From positions 1-9,934 of the forward strand of contig CAZPQQ010000102.1 of assembly GCA_964588665.1 (NCBI GenBank): a stretch of 9,934 nucleotides of DNA. The letters are read 5' to 3'. The DNA comes from UBA2160 sp964588665. Lineage in GTDB: Bacteria; Chloroflexota; Dehalococcoidia; Lucifugimonadales; UBA1123. Numbering within the stretch: the first letter of the stretch is position 1; every line of letters starts with the position of its first letter. A program made the position numbers and the translations under genes. Of the stretch, positions 1 through 5,938 are shown in pieces. The notes beneath the pieces were generated by a model that saw only the letters and a program-made list of their open reading frames with translations, was not told the origin of the DNA and made no database searches.

Positions 1-34
1 CCAAATGTGTCCCACTTTCGCTGACGGTCTACAG
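1..34. mobile_element. Left terminal inverted repeat (putative IS end)
   Basis: These 34 bases are the exact reverse complement of 9886-9919. Read outward from the window on the minus strand, the repeat begins CTGTAGACCGTCAGCG and runs off the window. The coding frame of the lectin/kelch protein runs into it and stops at a TAG made by the repeat itself (29-31), which marks this as inserted DNA and not host sequence. A TGT start is common in several IS families (for example IS3, IS481 and IS21), but no transposase is visible, so the family is not assigned. Confidence 0.7.
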
Positions 35-1729
35 CAAGGCGCATGTAGGGTCGTCAACTCCCCCTGTTATCAGGACGCTGTCATTGTCGAGCATCGTAGC
101 TTGCGCGTTGCCTCCATGGCCGCATAGGGGGTTCCCGATCGATTCGAACGCGTCAACTGAAGGATCATAGACCTCCGCAGGAACCGCTCCTCTGACGATA
201 AGAACCTTTCCGCCAGGCAGCAACGTCGAGGTGTGACTTGAGCGCCTGTTGAGCATGTCGCCGATCTGGACCCAGTTAGGCAGCACATCGACGTTCGCGG
301 ACGCAATCGTCGTGTTGCTTCCAACATTCGCCGTTACGACGACCATGTATCGACCACCGGGACCAGTCGCCGCGAAAAATCCAGTCTGGTCGATCTCGCC
401 GCCCGTCGATGCCCATGCGAACTCAACGTCCTTCAGATCGTTACCGTATTGATCGCGCCCCGTGGCCGTGAATTGCTGTTGGTCTTCTGGATCGAGGACG
501 ACCTCGGCGGGCTGCAACTCGACGGTCGCCAGCGGATCGGGCCGGACGATCACGTCCGCCGTCGCCGACGCGGTGACCGAGCCCTGCGCGACCTCGACGG
601 TGACGCCGCCCGGATAGTCGCCGGCCATCGTCCCGACGGTGAGGACGCCGTTCGCATCGATGCTGCCCAACTCGGCTGGCACTGTCCACGTGGCGCCGAC
701 GTCGGTGACCCGGTTGCCGAACTCGTCGACCGCCGTGAACGCGAACTGTTGCGAGGCGCCGATGTCCATCGTGACCTGCGCGGGCTCGACGACGATGCTG
801 GCCAACGGGCCCGGCTCCACGGTGATGAGATCGGTCATGACAACGGTGTCACTGCCATCGGGAGCCGACACGGTCATGGTCACGGTGTGGGTTCCGGCTG
901 TCGTGTAAGTGTGAGTCGGGGAGCTTTCCGTGCTGGTCGCGCCGTCGCCGAAGCCCCATTCGACAGAGCTGAACTGCCCCAGCGTTTTGTTGGCGAACCC
1001 AACTTCCAGCGGCACGGTTCCTGATTCGACATCACCCGAGAATGAGGCCGAGGGCGGCGGCAGTGTTGGCGAGAATGTCCAGCTCAGAATGTCTTGGGCT
1101 GCTGAATGGGGCGTGAAACCCGAAGAGGTGAACCCCACCCAAGCTTTGCCTTCCTCCAAGGTTAGAAGATCACCCAAATTCAACGATACTTGGAGAGCAG
1201 GACTGGCGTCGTCGTCGAGATAGACCTCCAGAGTGCCGGGTACGTATTCGATCCTTGCTGTGTGAGGTGCGCCGTCCCCCATGTCAACTCCGACAGGAGT
1301 AGCTGAACCAATGGAGGAGAGCTCTCGCACATTGTTGGGGTTATGCCCTTCGGTATGGACACTTATGTGGTTGTCATCCCTGTCGCCTGCCCACATATCA
1401 AAGCTAGGATCAAATTCGACAGCGACGCTGTTGGGTATCCCATCGTAGCCCACGCTACCACCTTCGGTATCCAGCGCCGTCTCAGGATCGAAGTTTTGTA
1501 CCACGAATGCGAATCCCTGCGGCCCGCGTTCCCTTGGGCCCATCCGAAATTGAAAGGCTGTTACGAAACCGTCTGATAACCATTGCCTGTTCGCAAACCA
1601 AATGGCTCCACCAAAGTCAGTCCTTTGGATTTCGTCGATTTCGGGGATCAATCTTATCGAGTCGCCGTTTCGGATCTCGGCTCTTCCAAACAGATTGAGC
1701 GTGGATGTTGATCTGAAATCAGTGAAGCT
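29..1729 (-). CDS. L-type lectin / PKD / Big / kelch protein, C-terminal part of a split surface protein, truncated by IS end
   Basis: This is the downstream part of the lipoprotein gene, in the -1 frame. It has no convincing start of its own: a TTG at 1651 falls inside the lectin fold, and the lectin's opening strand (SFTDFRSTSTLNLFGRAEI) is encoded upstream, from 1729. Counting from that TTG, about residues 1-195 are an L-type (legume-like) lectin with the metal-site signature VAVEFDPSFD (E79, D81) and DDNH (N94, H95). Residues 200-280 are a PKD domain (WGFGDG), about 281-370 and 371-457 are two bacterial Ig-like (Big) domains, and from about 458 a kelch/galactose-oxidase-like propeller starts (LLPGGKVLIV, then MLDNDSVLITGG). 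The protein ends abruptly in the second blade, where the terminal repeat supplies the stop. No ribosome binding site is evident at 1651. The likely role is sugar binding or adhesion outside the cell, inferred from domains. Confidence 0.85.
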   Translation of the reverse strand, partial: SFTDFRSTSTLNLFGRAEIRNGDSIRLIPEIDEIQRTDFGGAIWFANRQWLSDGFVTAFQFRMGPRERGPQGFAFVVQNFDPETALDTEGGSVGYDGIPNSVAVEFDPSFDMWAGDRDDNHISVHTEGHNPNNVRELSSIGSATPVGVDMGDGAPHTARIEYVPGTLEVYLDDDASPALQVSLNLGDLLTLEEGKAWVGFTSSGFTPHSAAQDILSWTFSPTLPPPSASFSGDVESGTVPLEVGFANKTLGQFSSVEWGFGDGATSTESSPTHTYTTAGTHTVTMTVSAPDGSDTVVMTDLITVEPGPLASIVVEPAQVTMDIGASQQFAFTAVDEFGNRVTDVGATWTVPAELGSIDANGVLTVGTMAGDYPGGVTVEVAQGSVTASATADVIVRPDPLATVELQPAEVVLDPEDQQQFTATGRDQYGNDLKDVEFAWASTGGEIDQTGFFAATGPGGRYMVVVTANVGSNTTIASANVDVLPNWVQIGDMLNRRSSHTSTLLPGGKVLIVRGAVPAEVYDPSVDAFESIGNPLCGHGGNAQATMLDNDSVLITGGVDDPTCALL

Positions 1730-3330
1730 GGGGGGATTTCAACCATAACTGCTGGGGCGCCATCGACATCTTTGAATGTCGCAGAAGCAGTGATTACGAA
1801 CGAGCCGCCTTGGCTTCCTGCGGTGAAGAGTCCGTCTCGGTCGATCTCGCCGCCCGCTACCTCCCATGCGAACGGGAGGTCGGGTATCTCGTTGCCATAC
1901 GCGTCGAGACCGACTGCGGTGAGTTGATGCAAATAGCCGCTTTCGACGATGAAATTTGCAGGTTGAACATCGATGGTGGCCAGGGCGTCTGGCCGGATCG
2001 ATACGTCCGCTGCCGCCGAAGCTCCGTCCGAGCCGCTGACCACGTCTGCGCGAATCGAGCCTGGGAACGCGCCCGCCCTGGTTCCGGCCGTAAAGGTGCC
2101 GTTTGTATCGATAACTCCGAGTTCGGCGGGCAGGCTCCATGAGACCAGCCCATCCGGGACCAGGTTCCCGAACTGGTCGGTGGCAGTCACGCTGAAAGAC
2201 TGTGATGTGTCGATGTCCAACGTGACTTCGGGCGGCTCAATGGCGGCGACGGCCAACGCGCCCGGATTGATAATGACGTCTGCCGAGATTTGAAGCGTCT
2301 CTTCGTCACGAACGGCCGTTGCCTGGACGAGACGCTCGAAGGTTCCCGTTTGAGTGCCTGCTGTGAGCAGACCTGAGTCATCGACACTACCCATCGGACC
2401 CGTGGCTGCCCACGTGACCAGGGCGTCCCCGATCTCGTTGCCAAACTGATCCTGAGCGATGGCGGTCAACGCGACGGTTTCTCGGACCCGCAGTTCGATC
2501 TGTGCAGGTCTGATCTCTATGTTCACCAACGGTCCCGGGATCACGACGATAGGCTCGGTCAAAGTGAAGGTTTCGGCGCCACCCAGCCCCATCAGCGTCA
2601 AGCGTACGGTGTGGAACCCGGCGACCGTGTACTCGTGGGTCGGACTGGTTTCGGCGCTGGTCGTGCCGTCTCCGAAGTCCCATTCGACGGAGGTCGCCGA
2701 GCCTCGTGACGAGTCGGTGAATCGGACCGTCAACGGGGCGCTCCCGCTGGAGACATCCACCGTGAACGATGGTTCGGGTGGCAGGACCGGAGTTGGCGCC
2801 GGTGCAGCAGTCGGCACGGGGGTGGGCGTTGACGGTGCGGTTGCGCTTCCTGGGACTGGGGTCGGTTGGGGAGCCGCTACGACAGGGACAGGCGTCGGCG
2901 TCTGCCGAGGAGCTGGCGCTGGCGCTACACCCACGGCCACCAGAGGAGCTGTCTGAGCAGACGCCGGTGCAGGGGTGCTCACCGGAGCGAACACCGCTCG
3001 CACGACCTTCGAACCGTCCATCTGCAGCGCTTCGCCTGCGTTGGTTCCGGAGAGGTCGCGCTCCCAGCGGGCGAATCGCCACTCGGCGTCGCTGGATTTG
3101 GCGACCAGGTTCACCAGCTTGCCATCCTTGACTGGGACTGCGACCCCGTCGTCGATTATCGCGCCGTCGTACTCGACGTAGCCGACGCCCGCGGGACTGA
3201 TGAGTACGCTCAGCTCCACGTCTTCGGGAGCGGCGGGCACGGGAGTGCTCGCCGATATCCCCAACTCGCAGGCCGTCGAGACTAGGAGCAGGATCGCCAT
3301 GGCGGCAACAAACTTGAATGTGTGCATCAT
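1654..3330 (-). CDS. Secreted lipoprotein with InlB-like repeat, Pro/Thr linker, PKD and three Big domains (N-terminal part of split gene)
   Basis: The start is the ATG at 3330 (MMHTFKF), preceded by AGAGG six bases upstream. An upstream in-frame ATG at 3375 would bury the signal peptide. Residues 1-20 form a lipoprotein signal with VSTAC, giving lipidated Cys21. Residues 33-116 resemble a divergent InlB B-repeat (FARWERDLSGTN, VVRAVFAP). Residues 117-187 are a Pro/Thr/Ala linker rich in TPTPVP, about 188-266 a PKD domain (WDFGDG), and 267-357, 358-448 and 449-533 three Big domains. After Pro534 the frame gives 24 residues with no domain character and stops at 1654, whereas the -1 frame continues straight into a lectin domain. 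The 558-residue product is therefore probably an incomplete piece of a protein of at least 1100 residues. It would be exported and anchored to the membrane or outer surface. Confidence 0.85.
   Translation of the reverse strand: MMHTFKFVAAMAILLLVSTACELGISASTPVPAAPEDVELSVLISPAGVGYVEYDGAIIDDGVAVPVKDGKLVNLVAKSSDAEWRFARWERDLSGTNAGEALQMDGSKVVRAVFAPVSTPAPASAQTAPLVAVGVAPAPAPRQTPTPVPVVAAPQPTPVPGSATAPSTPTPVPTAAPAPTPVLPPEPSFTVDVSSGSAPLTVRFTDSSRGSATSVEWDFGDGTTSAETSPTHEYTVAGFHTVRLTLMGLGGAETFTLTEPIVVIPGPLVNIEIRPAQIELRVRETVALTAIAQDQFGNEIGDALVTWAATGPMGSVDDSGLLTAGTQTGTFERLVQATAVRDEETLQISADVIINPGALAVAAIEPPEVTLDIDTSQSFSVTATDQFGNLVPDGLVSWSLPAELGVIDTNGTFTAGTRAGAFPGSIRADVVSGSDGASAAADVSIRPDALATIDVQPANFIVESGYLHQLTAVGLDAYGNEIPDLPFAWEVAGGEIDRDGLFTAGSQGGSFVITASATFKDVDGAPAVMVEIPPASLISDQHPRSICLEEPRSETATR
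1729..1735 (-). other. Slippery heptamer C_CCC_CCA / homopolymer frameshift site
   Basis: On the minus strand the lipoprotein frame reads ATC CCC CCA, and slipping back one base gives CCC CCC AGC TTC ACT, which continues into the lectin. The run is six C. It matches the X_XXY_YYZ form of a -1 programmed frameshift site in the correct phase. A seventh C in the genome would also restore the frame, so a one-base deletion, phase variation or an assembly error explain it equally well. I see no strong stimulatory hairpin downstream, only a four-base stem CTGA/TCAG. Confidence 0.6.
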
Positions 3331-3336
3331 CGGAAA

Positions 3337-3341
3337 CCTCT
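3337..3341 (-). promoter_or_regulatory. Ribosome binding site of the lipoprotein
   Basis: AGAGG on the minus strand lies six bases before the ATG at 3330. It selects the start that puts the hydrophobic signal peptide at the very N-terminus. Confidence 0.6.
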
Positions 3342-3361
3342 TTTCAACCTGTGATGAACAC

Positions 3362-3367
3362 ACACTA
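3362..3367 (-). promoter_or_regulatory. Candidate -10 element (TAGTGT) for the lipoprotein
   Basis: The minus-strand hexamer TAGTGT lies eight bases downstream of the last 11-bp repeat unit and about 30 bases before the start codon. There is no good -35 box, as expected if an OmpR/PhoB-type activator bound to the repeats takes its place. The hexamer is weak, so this is a positional inference. Confidence 0.3.
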
Positions 3368-3375
3368 CTCCGCAA

Positions 3376-3414
3376 ACCTTAGCAAGACCTTAGGAAAACC
3401 TTAACAGTTCCTTA
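3376..3414. promoter_or_regulatory. Four-unit 11-bp direct repeat, probable OmpR/PhoB-type operator
   Basis: ACCTTA occurs at 3376, 3387 and 3398 and TCCTTA at 3409, an exact 11-bp period with unrelated 5-bp spacers. On the coding (minus) strand each unit reads TAAGG(T/A). One turn of helix between head-to-tail half sites is the classical arrangement for winged-helix response regulators of the PhoB/PhoP/OmpR family, here room for two dimers. It lies between the histidine kinase gene and the lipoprotein gene. The original stop codon of the kinase (TAA, 3414-3412) lies inside the fourth unit. The regulator just upstream (5038-4253) is the obvious candidate ligand, by inference. Confidence 0.7.
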
Positions 3415-3459
3415 ATTTTCCAACCGGCTGAACGGCAGCGCGACCGAGAACGTGGTTCC

Positions 3460-4092
3460 CTATTCTGGCTGGCTCTCAACGTCGATCGAGCCGCCGTGAA
3501 GCTCCGTCAGCACCTTGGCTATGTACAGTCCCATGCCGGTGCCTCTCGCGGAGCCGGCGCTGGCGTCTCGCGCTCCGGCGTCGAATACGCGGGCGACCTG
3601 GCCGTCGTCCATGCCTTTGCCGGTGTCGCTGACACGGGCCAGCGCCATGCCGTCCCGGCGGGCGAGCTCGGCCACGACTTCGGTGCCTGGAGGGTTGTGC
3701 TTGATGGCGTTGTCCAGCAGCGTCGTGAATATCTCCTCGAACACCTGCGGGTCGCCGGGCACCGGCTCGGTGAGGCCTTGAACCTCCATGCGCAGCGTGA
3801 CGTCGCTCTCGGTCGCCGCCGGTTCGAGCTCGATCAGGATGTGCTCGATGAGTCGGGCCAGGTTCACGGGCGCCACTCGCAGCGTGGTCTCGTCCAAGCC
3901 CATTCGGATGAGGCGCAGGCGCTGGACGTGGCGCTTCATCTGCGCGGCGGCTTCACCGATGGCATCGCGCGAAACCTGCCAGCGTTGAAGGTCGGTCGGC
4001 AGCTCTTCGCCGAGGACCGACAGGTGCCCTTGGATCGATGTGATGTAGTTGTCCAAGGCATGGTCCGCTCTGCTCATCAGCCTGAGGAACAT
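3460..4092 (-). CDS. Histidine kinase core (HisKA + HATPase), interrupted at both ends
   Basis: This 210-residue open frame holds a dimerisation/phosphoacceptor helix (ADHALDNYITSIQGH, His11) in place of the usual SHELRTPL motif. It is followed by a HATPase domain with N box (LLDNAIKHNPPG), G1 (SDTGKGM) and G2 (GTGMGLYIAKVL). It ends at a TAG (3462-3460) just where kinases read PGxGTTF. The same frame continues past the TAG as GTTFSVALPFSRLEN to a TAA at 3414-3412, so the last 15 residues are cut off. Upstream of the ATG at 4092 the same frame continues through a TGA (4140-4138) into a membrane helix. The open frame used here lacks that helix and would be cytosolic. The intact ancestor (4236-3412, 274 residues) would have been a one-helix membrane kinase with almost no sensor domain, pairing with the regulator upstream. 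Confidence 0.8.
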   Translation of the reverse strand: MFLRLMSRADHALDNYITSIQGHLSVLGEELPTDLQRWQVSRDAIGEAAAQMKRHVQRLRLIRMGLDETTLRVAPVNLARLIEHILIELEPAATESDVTLRMEVQGLTEPVPGDPQVFEEIFTTLLDNAIKHNPPGTEVVAELARRDGMALARVSDTGKGMDDGQVARVFDAGARDASAGSARGTGMGLYIAKVLTELHGGSIDVESQPE

Positions 4093-4137
4093 CGCCGGCT
4101 CGGAGGGCTGCTGGTCGGTGTTCGAAGAGGTGCGCCG

Positions 4138-4236
4138 TCAAGCGATCAGCCACCCGCCCGCCAAACCGAGCGCCAGCGCCGCGACTAGGAACGCCGCGAG
4201 CAGGCCGAGATCGATGTAGACGACGGGTAGAGACAA
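4138..4236 (-). pseudogene. N-terminal membrane helix of the histidine kinase, cut off by an in-frame TGA
   Basis: A TTG at 4236 follows AGGAG (4248-4244) with seven bases between. It opens a 32-residue frame: SLPVVYIDLG, then a hydrophobic helix (LLAAFLVAALALGLAGGWLIA), then TGA. The frame is exactly that of the kinase downstream, and RRTSSNTDQQPSEPA joins the two. If the TGA were CGA, the helix would be followed by RRR, a normal positive-inside flank. The start lies 16 bases after the TAA of the regulator, as in an operon. It could instead be a real tiny membrane peptide, but the shared frame argues for a broken kinase. Confidence 0.6.
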
Positions 4237-4252
4237 CGAATCGCTCCTGTGG

Positions 4253-4570
4253 TTACGTCGAATCTCTCAGGTTGAATCGATAGCCGATGCCGTGGATGGT
4301 CTGAACGTGGTCGTTTTCGCCGTCGGGGTCGATCTTCTTCCGTAGGTTGGCGACGCAGACCCACAGTCGGTTCTTGTGCTGATCGGCTGCGGATTCGTCC
4401 GAGCCTTGGAACACCCGGTCGACCAGCTCTCACGTACCGACGACCGCGCCGTCCGCATCGACGAGCGTCTTGAACACTTCATATTCCAGCGGCTGCAGAC
4501 GAGCGTCTTCCCAGGTCCGATCGGCTCGTTTCTCTACGCTTCGACCTTTTCGGTTCATGCACAGATCGGG
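4253..4570 (-). pseudogene. OmpR-family DNA-binding domain, separated from its receiver by TGA and interrupted by a second TGA
   Basis: This stretch continues the frame of the receiver gene after its TGA at 4573-4571. It reads through a winged-helix domain: LQPLEYEVFKTLVDADGAVV, then TGA at 4432-4430, then ELVDRVFQGSDE, KNRLWVCVANLRKKID, DHVQTIHGIGYRFNL and a TAA at 4255-4253. Every landmark of the Trans_Reg_C fold is present, including the recognition-helix region and the IHGIGYRF wing. In the usual pattern (VVSREEL) the residue at the second TGA is Arg, so CGA to TGA is the simplest origin. A restart at the ATG at 4558 would make only a short fragment before the second TGA. I treat it as the broken C-terminal half of the regulator. 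Confidence 0.75.
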
Positions 4571-5038
4571 TCACAACTCCTGCTGGTCCTCCGGCGGTCT
4601 GGCTCGAATGCGGGCGATGAGTTCATGTGTGTCAGGGGCTTTCACGGCGACTTCGACGTCTCCGACGGCCTGATCGGCCTCCTGCATCCGTCGCAACTCC
4701 TCGAGTTTGCGCACGTAGTCCGAGCCTGGTCCAGCGACGCGAAGTCCGTACTCCAAGTCCTCGACTGTGTCCCGCACGGTCAGGAAGATCACGGGCATCG
4801 TGAGGCCGAGCGTCCGGATCCGCTTGCACACGTCGAGGCCGTCCATGTCGGGGTCGCCGAGCTCGATGTCCAGCACGATCAGGTCGGGCTGAGCGGCTTC
4901 CGCCTGGTGCACCGCCTCGTCGCCGTCGACCGCTTCGACGCAGGTGAACCCGTTGTCCTCAAGCGCCGGCCTGATGAACGATCGGATGTGGGGGTTGTCG
5001 TCCACGAGCAGTATCGTGGGCCTGTTGTCGCGGCGCAT
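4571..5038 (-). CDS. Response regulator receiver domain (N-terminal half of interrupted OmpR-family regulator)
   Basis: The start is the ATG at 5038 (MRRDNRPTILLVDDN), which directly follows a GA/GG-rich ribosome binding stretch (5048-5039). The 155-residue frame is a complete receiver: D13/D14 acidic pair, D57 phosphoacceptor (IVLDIEL), T87 (FLTVRD) and K133 (VKAP, where KPF is usual). Between GSDYV and VAVKAP there is an extra helical stretch of about 22 residues (RKLEELRRMQEADQAVGDVE), so the region before beta strand 5 is longer than in OmpR or PhoB. A TGA at 4573-4571 ends the frame before the DNA-binding domain, which follows in the same frame. The product as written would be a stand-alone receiver. 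The kinase gene follows, so this is a two-component pair, probably controlling the lipoprotein next to it. Confidence 0.8.
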   Translation of the reverse strand: MRRDNRPTILLVDDNPHIRSFIRPALEDNGFTCVEAVDGDEAVHQAEAAQPDLIVLDIELGDPDMDGLDVCKRIRTLGLTMPVIFLTVRDTVEDLEYGLRVAGPGSDYVRKLEELRRMQEADQAVGDVEVAVKAPDTHELIARIRARPPEDQQEL

Positions 5039-5229
5039 CCTCCTCCTCTCACGCACACGGGCTGACCGCTGAGGCAGTTCGTGGGATCGTGGAGTATTCG
5101 GCCAAGGTAGCACATCTGCCGGTGATTTGCGCAGCGGATAAGTTGGCCGCCAGCTAGCGGCACGCCGGATTGACGCCAAATCACATGGGAATCGCGGGAA
5201 ACGTTTCTTCGATGGATCAGCGCTGCCCC

Positions 5230-5264
5230 AGGGGACGAAAGGGACCGAAGCGACTCAAGCGACC
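5230..5264 (+). repeat. 9-bp tandem repeat array, copy 1 (plus orientation)
   Basis: About four degenerate 9-bp units of the form GGGACnnAA on the plus strand: GGGACGAAA, GGGACCGAA, GCGACTCAA, GCGACC. This is the inverse orientation of copies 2 and 3. Copies 1 and 2 could pair over roughly 28 bases with a few mismatches, forming a long hairpin between the regulator and dut. Confidence 0.6.
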
Positions 5265-5305
5265 GGTCGATCACTGATTATCCGGCGCCCCTTTCAGCGA
5301 TGCGG

Positions 5306-5350
5306 TGTGCCCCTTTTGTCCTTTGAGTCCCTTCGGTCGCTTCGCGCCCC
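5306..5350 (-). repeat. 9-bp tandem repeat array, copy 2
   Basis: Read on the minus strand this gives GCGACCGAA, GGGACTCAA, AGGACAAAA, GGGGCAC. It matches copy 3 downstream of dut in direct orientation and copy 1 inverted. It lies between the divergently oriented regulator and dUTPase genes. Confidence 0.6.
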
Positions 5351-5375
5351 GCCAACCTACCCCAACCAGGTCCGG

Positions 5376-5381
5376 TACAAT
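5376..5381 (+). promoter_or_regulatory. Candidate -10 element (TACAAT) upstream of dut
   Basis: TACAAT lies 49 bases before the dut ATG and is a good -10 match. No clear -35 box is present at 16-18 bp upstream, so this is only suggestive. Confidence 0.3.
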
Positions 5382-5430
5382 GTTGAGGTTGCCGCATCGG
5401 AAACTCGGCCAAGACCGAAACGAGTGTGTG

Positions 5431-5886
5431 ATGACGACTGCTAAAATCATTCTTCTTCGACCGGAAGCCGTTCCGCCCTCGCGAATGTCGGAGGGCAGCG
5501 CCGGTTACGACCTGTACGCGGCAGAAGACGCGGTCATCCCCGCCGCGTCTGTATCGGAAGATGGCCGGGTGGACGTCGGCAGGTCTCTTGTGCCGGTCGG
5601 GTTTGCTATCGAGTTGCCAGACGGCACGGTTGGTCGGATAGGTTCTCGTTCAGGCCTATCGGTCAGGTCCAACATTGAGGTAGGCGCCGGTTGGGTAGAC
5701 AGTGACTACCGCGGTGAGGTTAAGGTCGAGATGAAGAATCTGAGCTCGATCGACTACGAGGTCAACAAAGGTGATCGGATTGCCCAACTGATCTTCCTGC
5801 GAGTCGAGCAACCCGAAATCATAGTGACGGACTCCCTCGAGAGCACTGCCCGAGGCGCGTCTGGCATCGGCTCGACCGGCATTTGA
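5431..5886 (+). CDS. dut: dUTP diphosphatase (dUTPase)
   Basis: The trimeric dUTPase hydrolyses dUTP to dUMP and pyrophosphate, keeping uracil out of DNA and feeding thymidylate synthesis in the cytoplasm. All five family motifs are visible in the 151-residue product: I SAGYDLYA, II GRIGSRSGLS, III GAGWVDSDYRGEV with the catalytic Asp, IV NKGDRIAQLI and V RGASGIGSTG. Motif V has Ile where Phe usually stacks on the uracil. I chose the ATG at 5431 (MTTAKIILLRPEA) because homology begins there. The frame is open upstream to 5305, but that stretch runs through the repeat array and is not protein-like. No strong ribosome binding site precedes 5431. The gene is intact and ends in TGA, which shows that TGA works as a stop here. 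It stands alone between repeat arrays and converges on the ABC-F gene. Confidence 0.92.
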   Translation: MTTAKIILLRPEAVPPSRMSEGSAGYDLYAAEDAVIPAASVSEDGRVDVGRSLVPVGFAIELPDGTVGRIGSRSGLSVRSNIEVGAGWVDSDYRGEVKVEMKNLSSIDYEVNKGDRIAQLIFLRVEQPEIIVTDSLESTARGASGIGSTGI

Positions 5887-5893
5887 GATTGCA

Positions 5894-5937
5894 GCGCCCC
5901 TTCTGTCCCTTGAGTCCCTCCGGTCCCTGATCGCCCC
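5894..5937 (-). repeat. 9-bp tandem repeat array, copy 3
   Basis: On the minus strand this reads GGGACCGGA, GGGACTCAA, GGGACAGAA, GGGGCGC, the cleanest of the three arrays. It fills the 52-bp gap between the convergent dut and ABC-F genes and, with copy 2, brackets dut as direct repeats of about 44 bp. Confidence 0.65.
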
Positions 5938-5938
5938 G

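Noticed and set aside
449..1024. Long plus-strand frames over the lectin and lipoprotein genes
   Set aside because: They are antisense shadows of a high-GC coding region; the minus strand carries recognisable domains throughout.
1649..1651. TTG at 1651 as a real start of an independent lectin gene
   Set aside because: It lies inside the lectin fold, has no ribosome binding site, and the family's N-terminal strand is encoded upstream in the same frame.
3412..5038. A genome-wide alternative genetic code with TGA read as an amino acid
   Set aside because: dut (5884-5886) and the regulator at 9044-9787 end at TGA exactly where their families end, and Trp is encoded by TGG throughout. Only local readthrough or mutation remains possible.
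5198..5207. GAAACGTTTC palindrome as an operator
   Set aside because: A perfect but isolated 10-bp palindrome, not placed at a recognisable promoter and not repeated elsewhere.
5305..5430. N-terminal extension of dut from 5305
   Set aside because: It is translated from a repeat array and looks unlike protein; homology begins at the ATG at 5431.
5306..5937. CRISPR array
   Set aside because: The repeated units are 9 bp without spacers and occur in three separate intergenic places.
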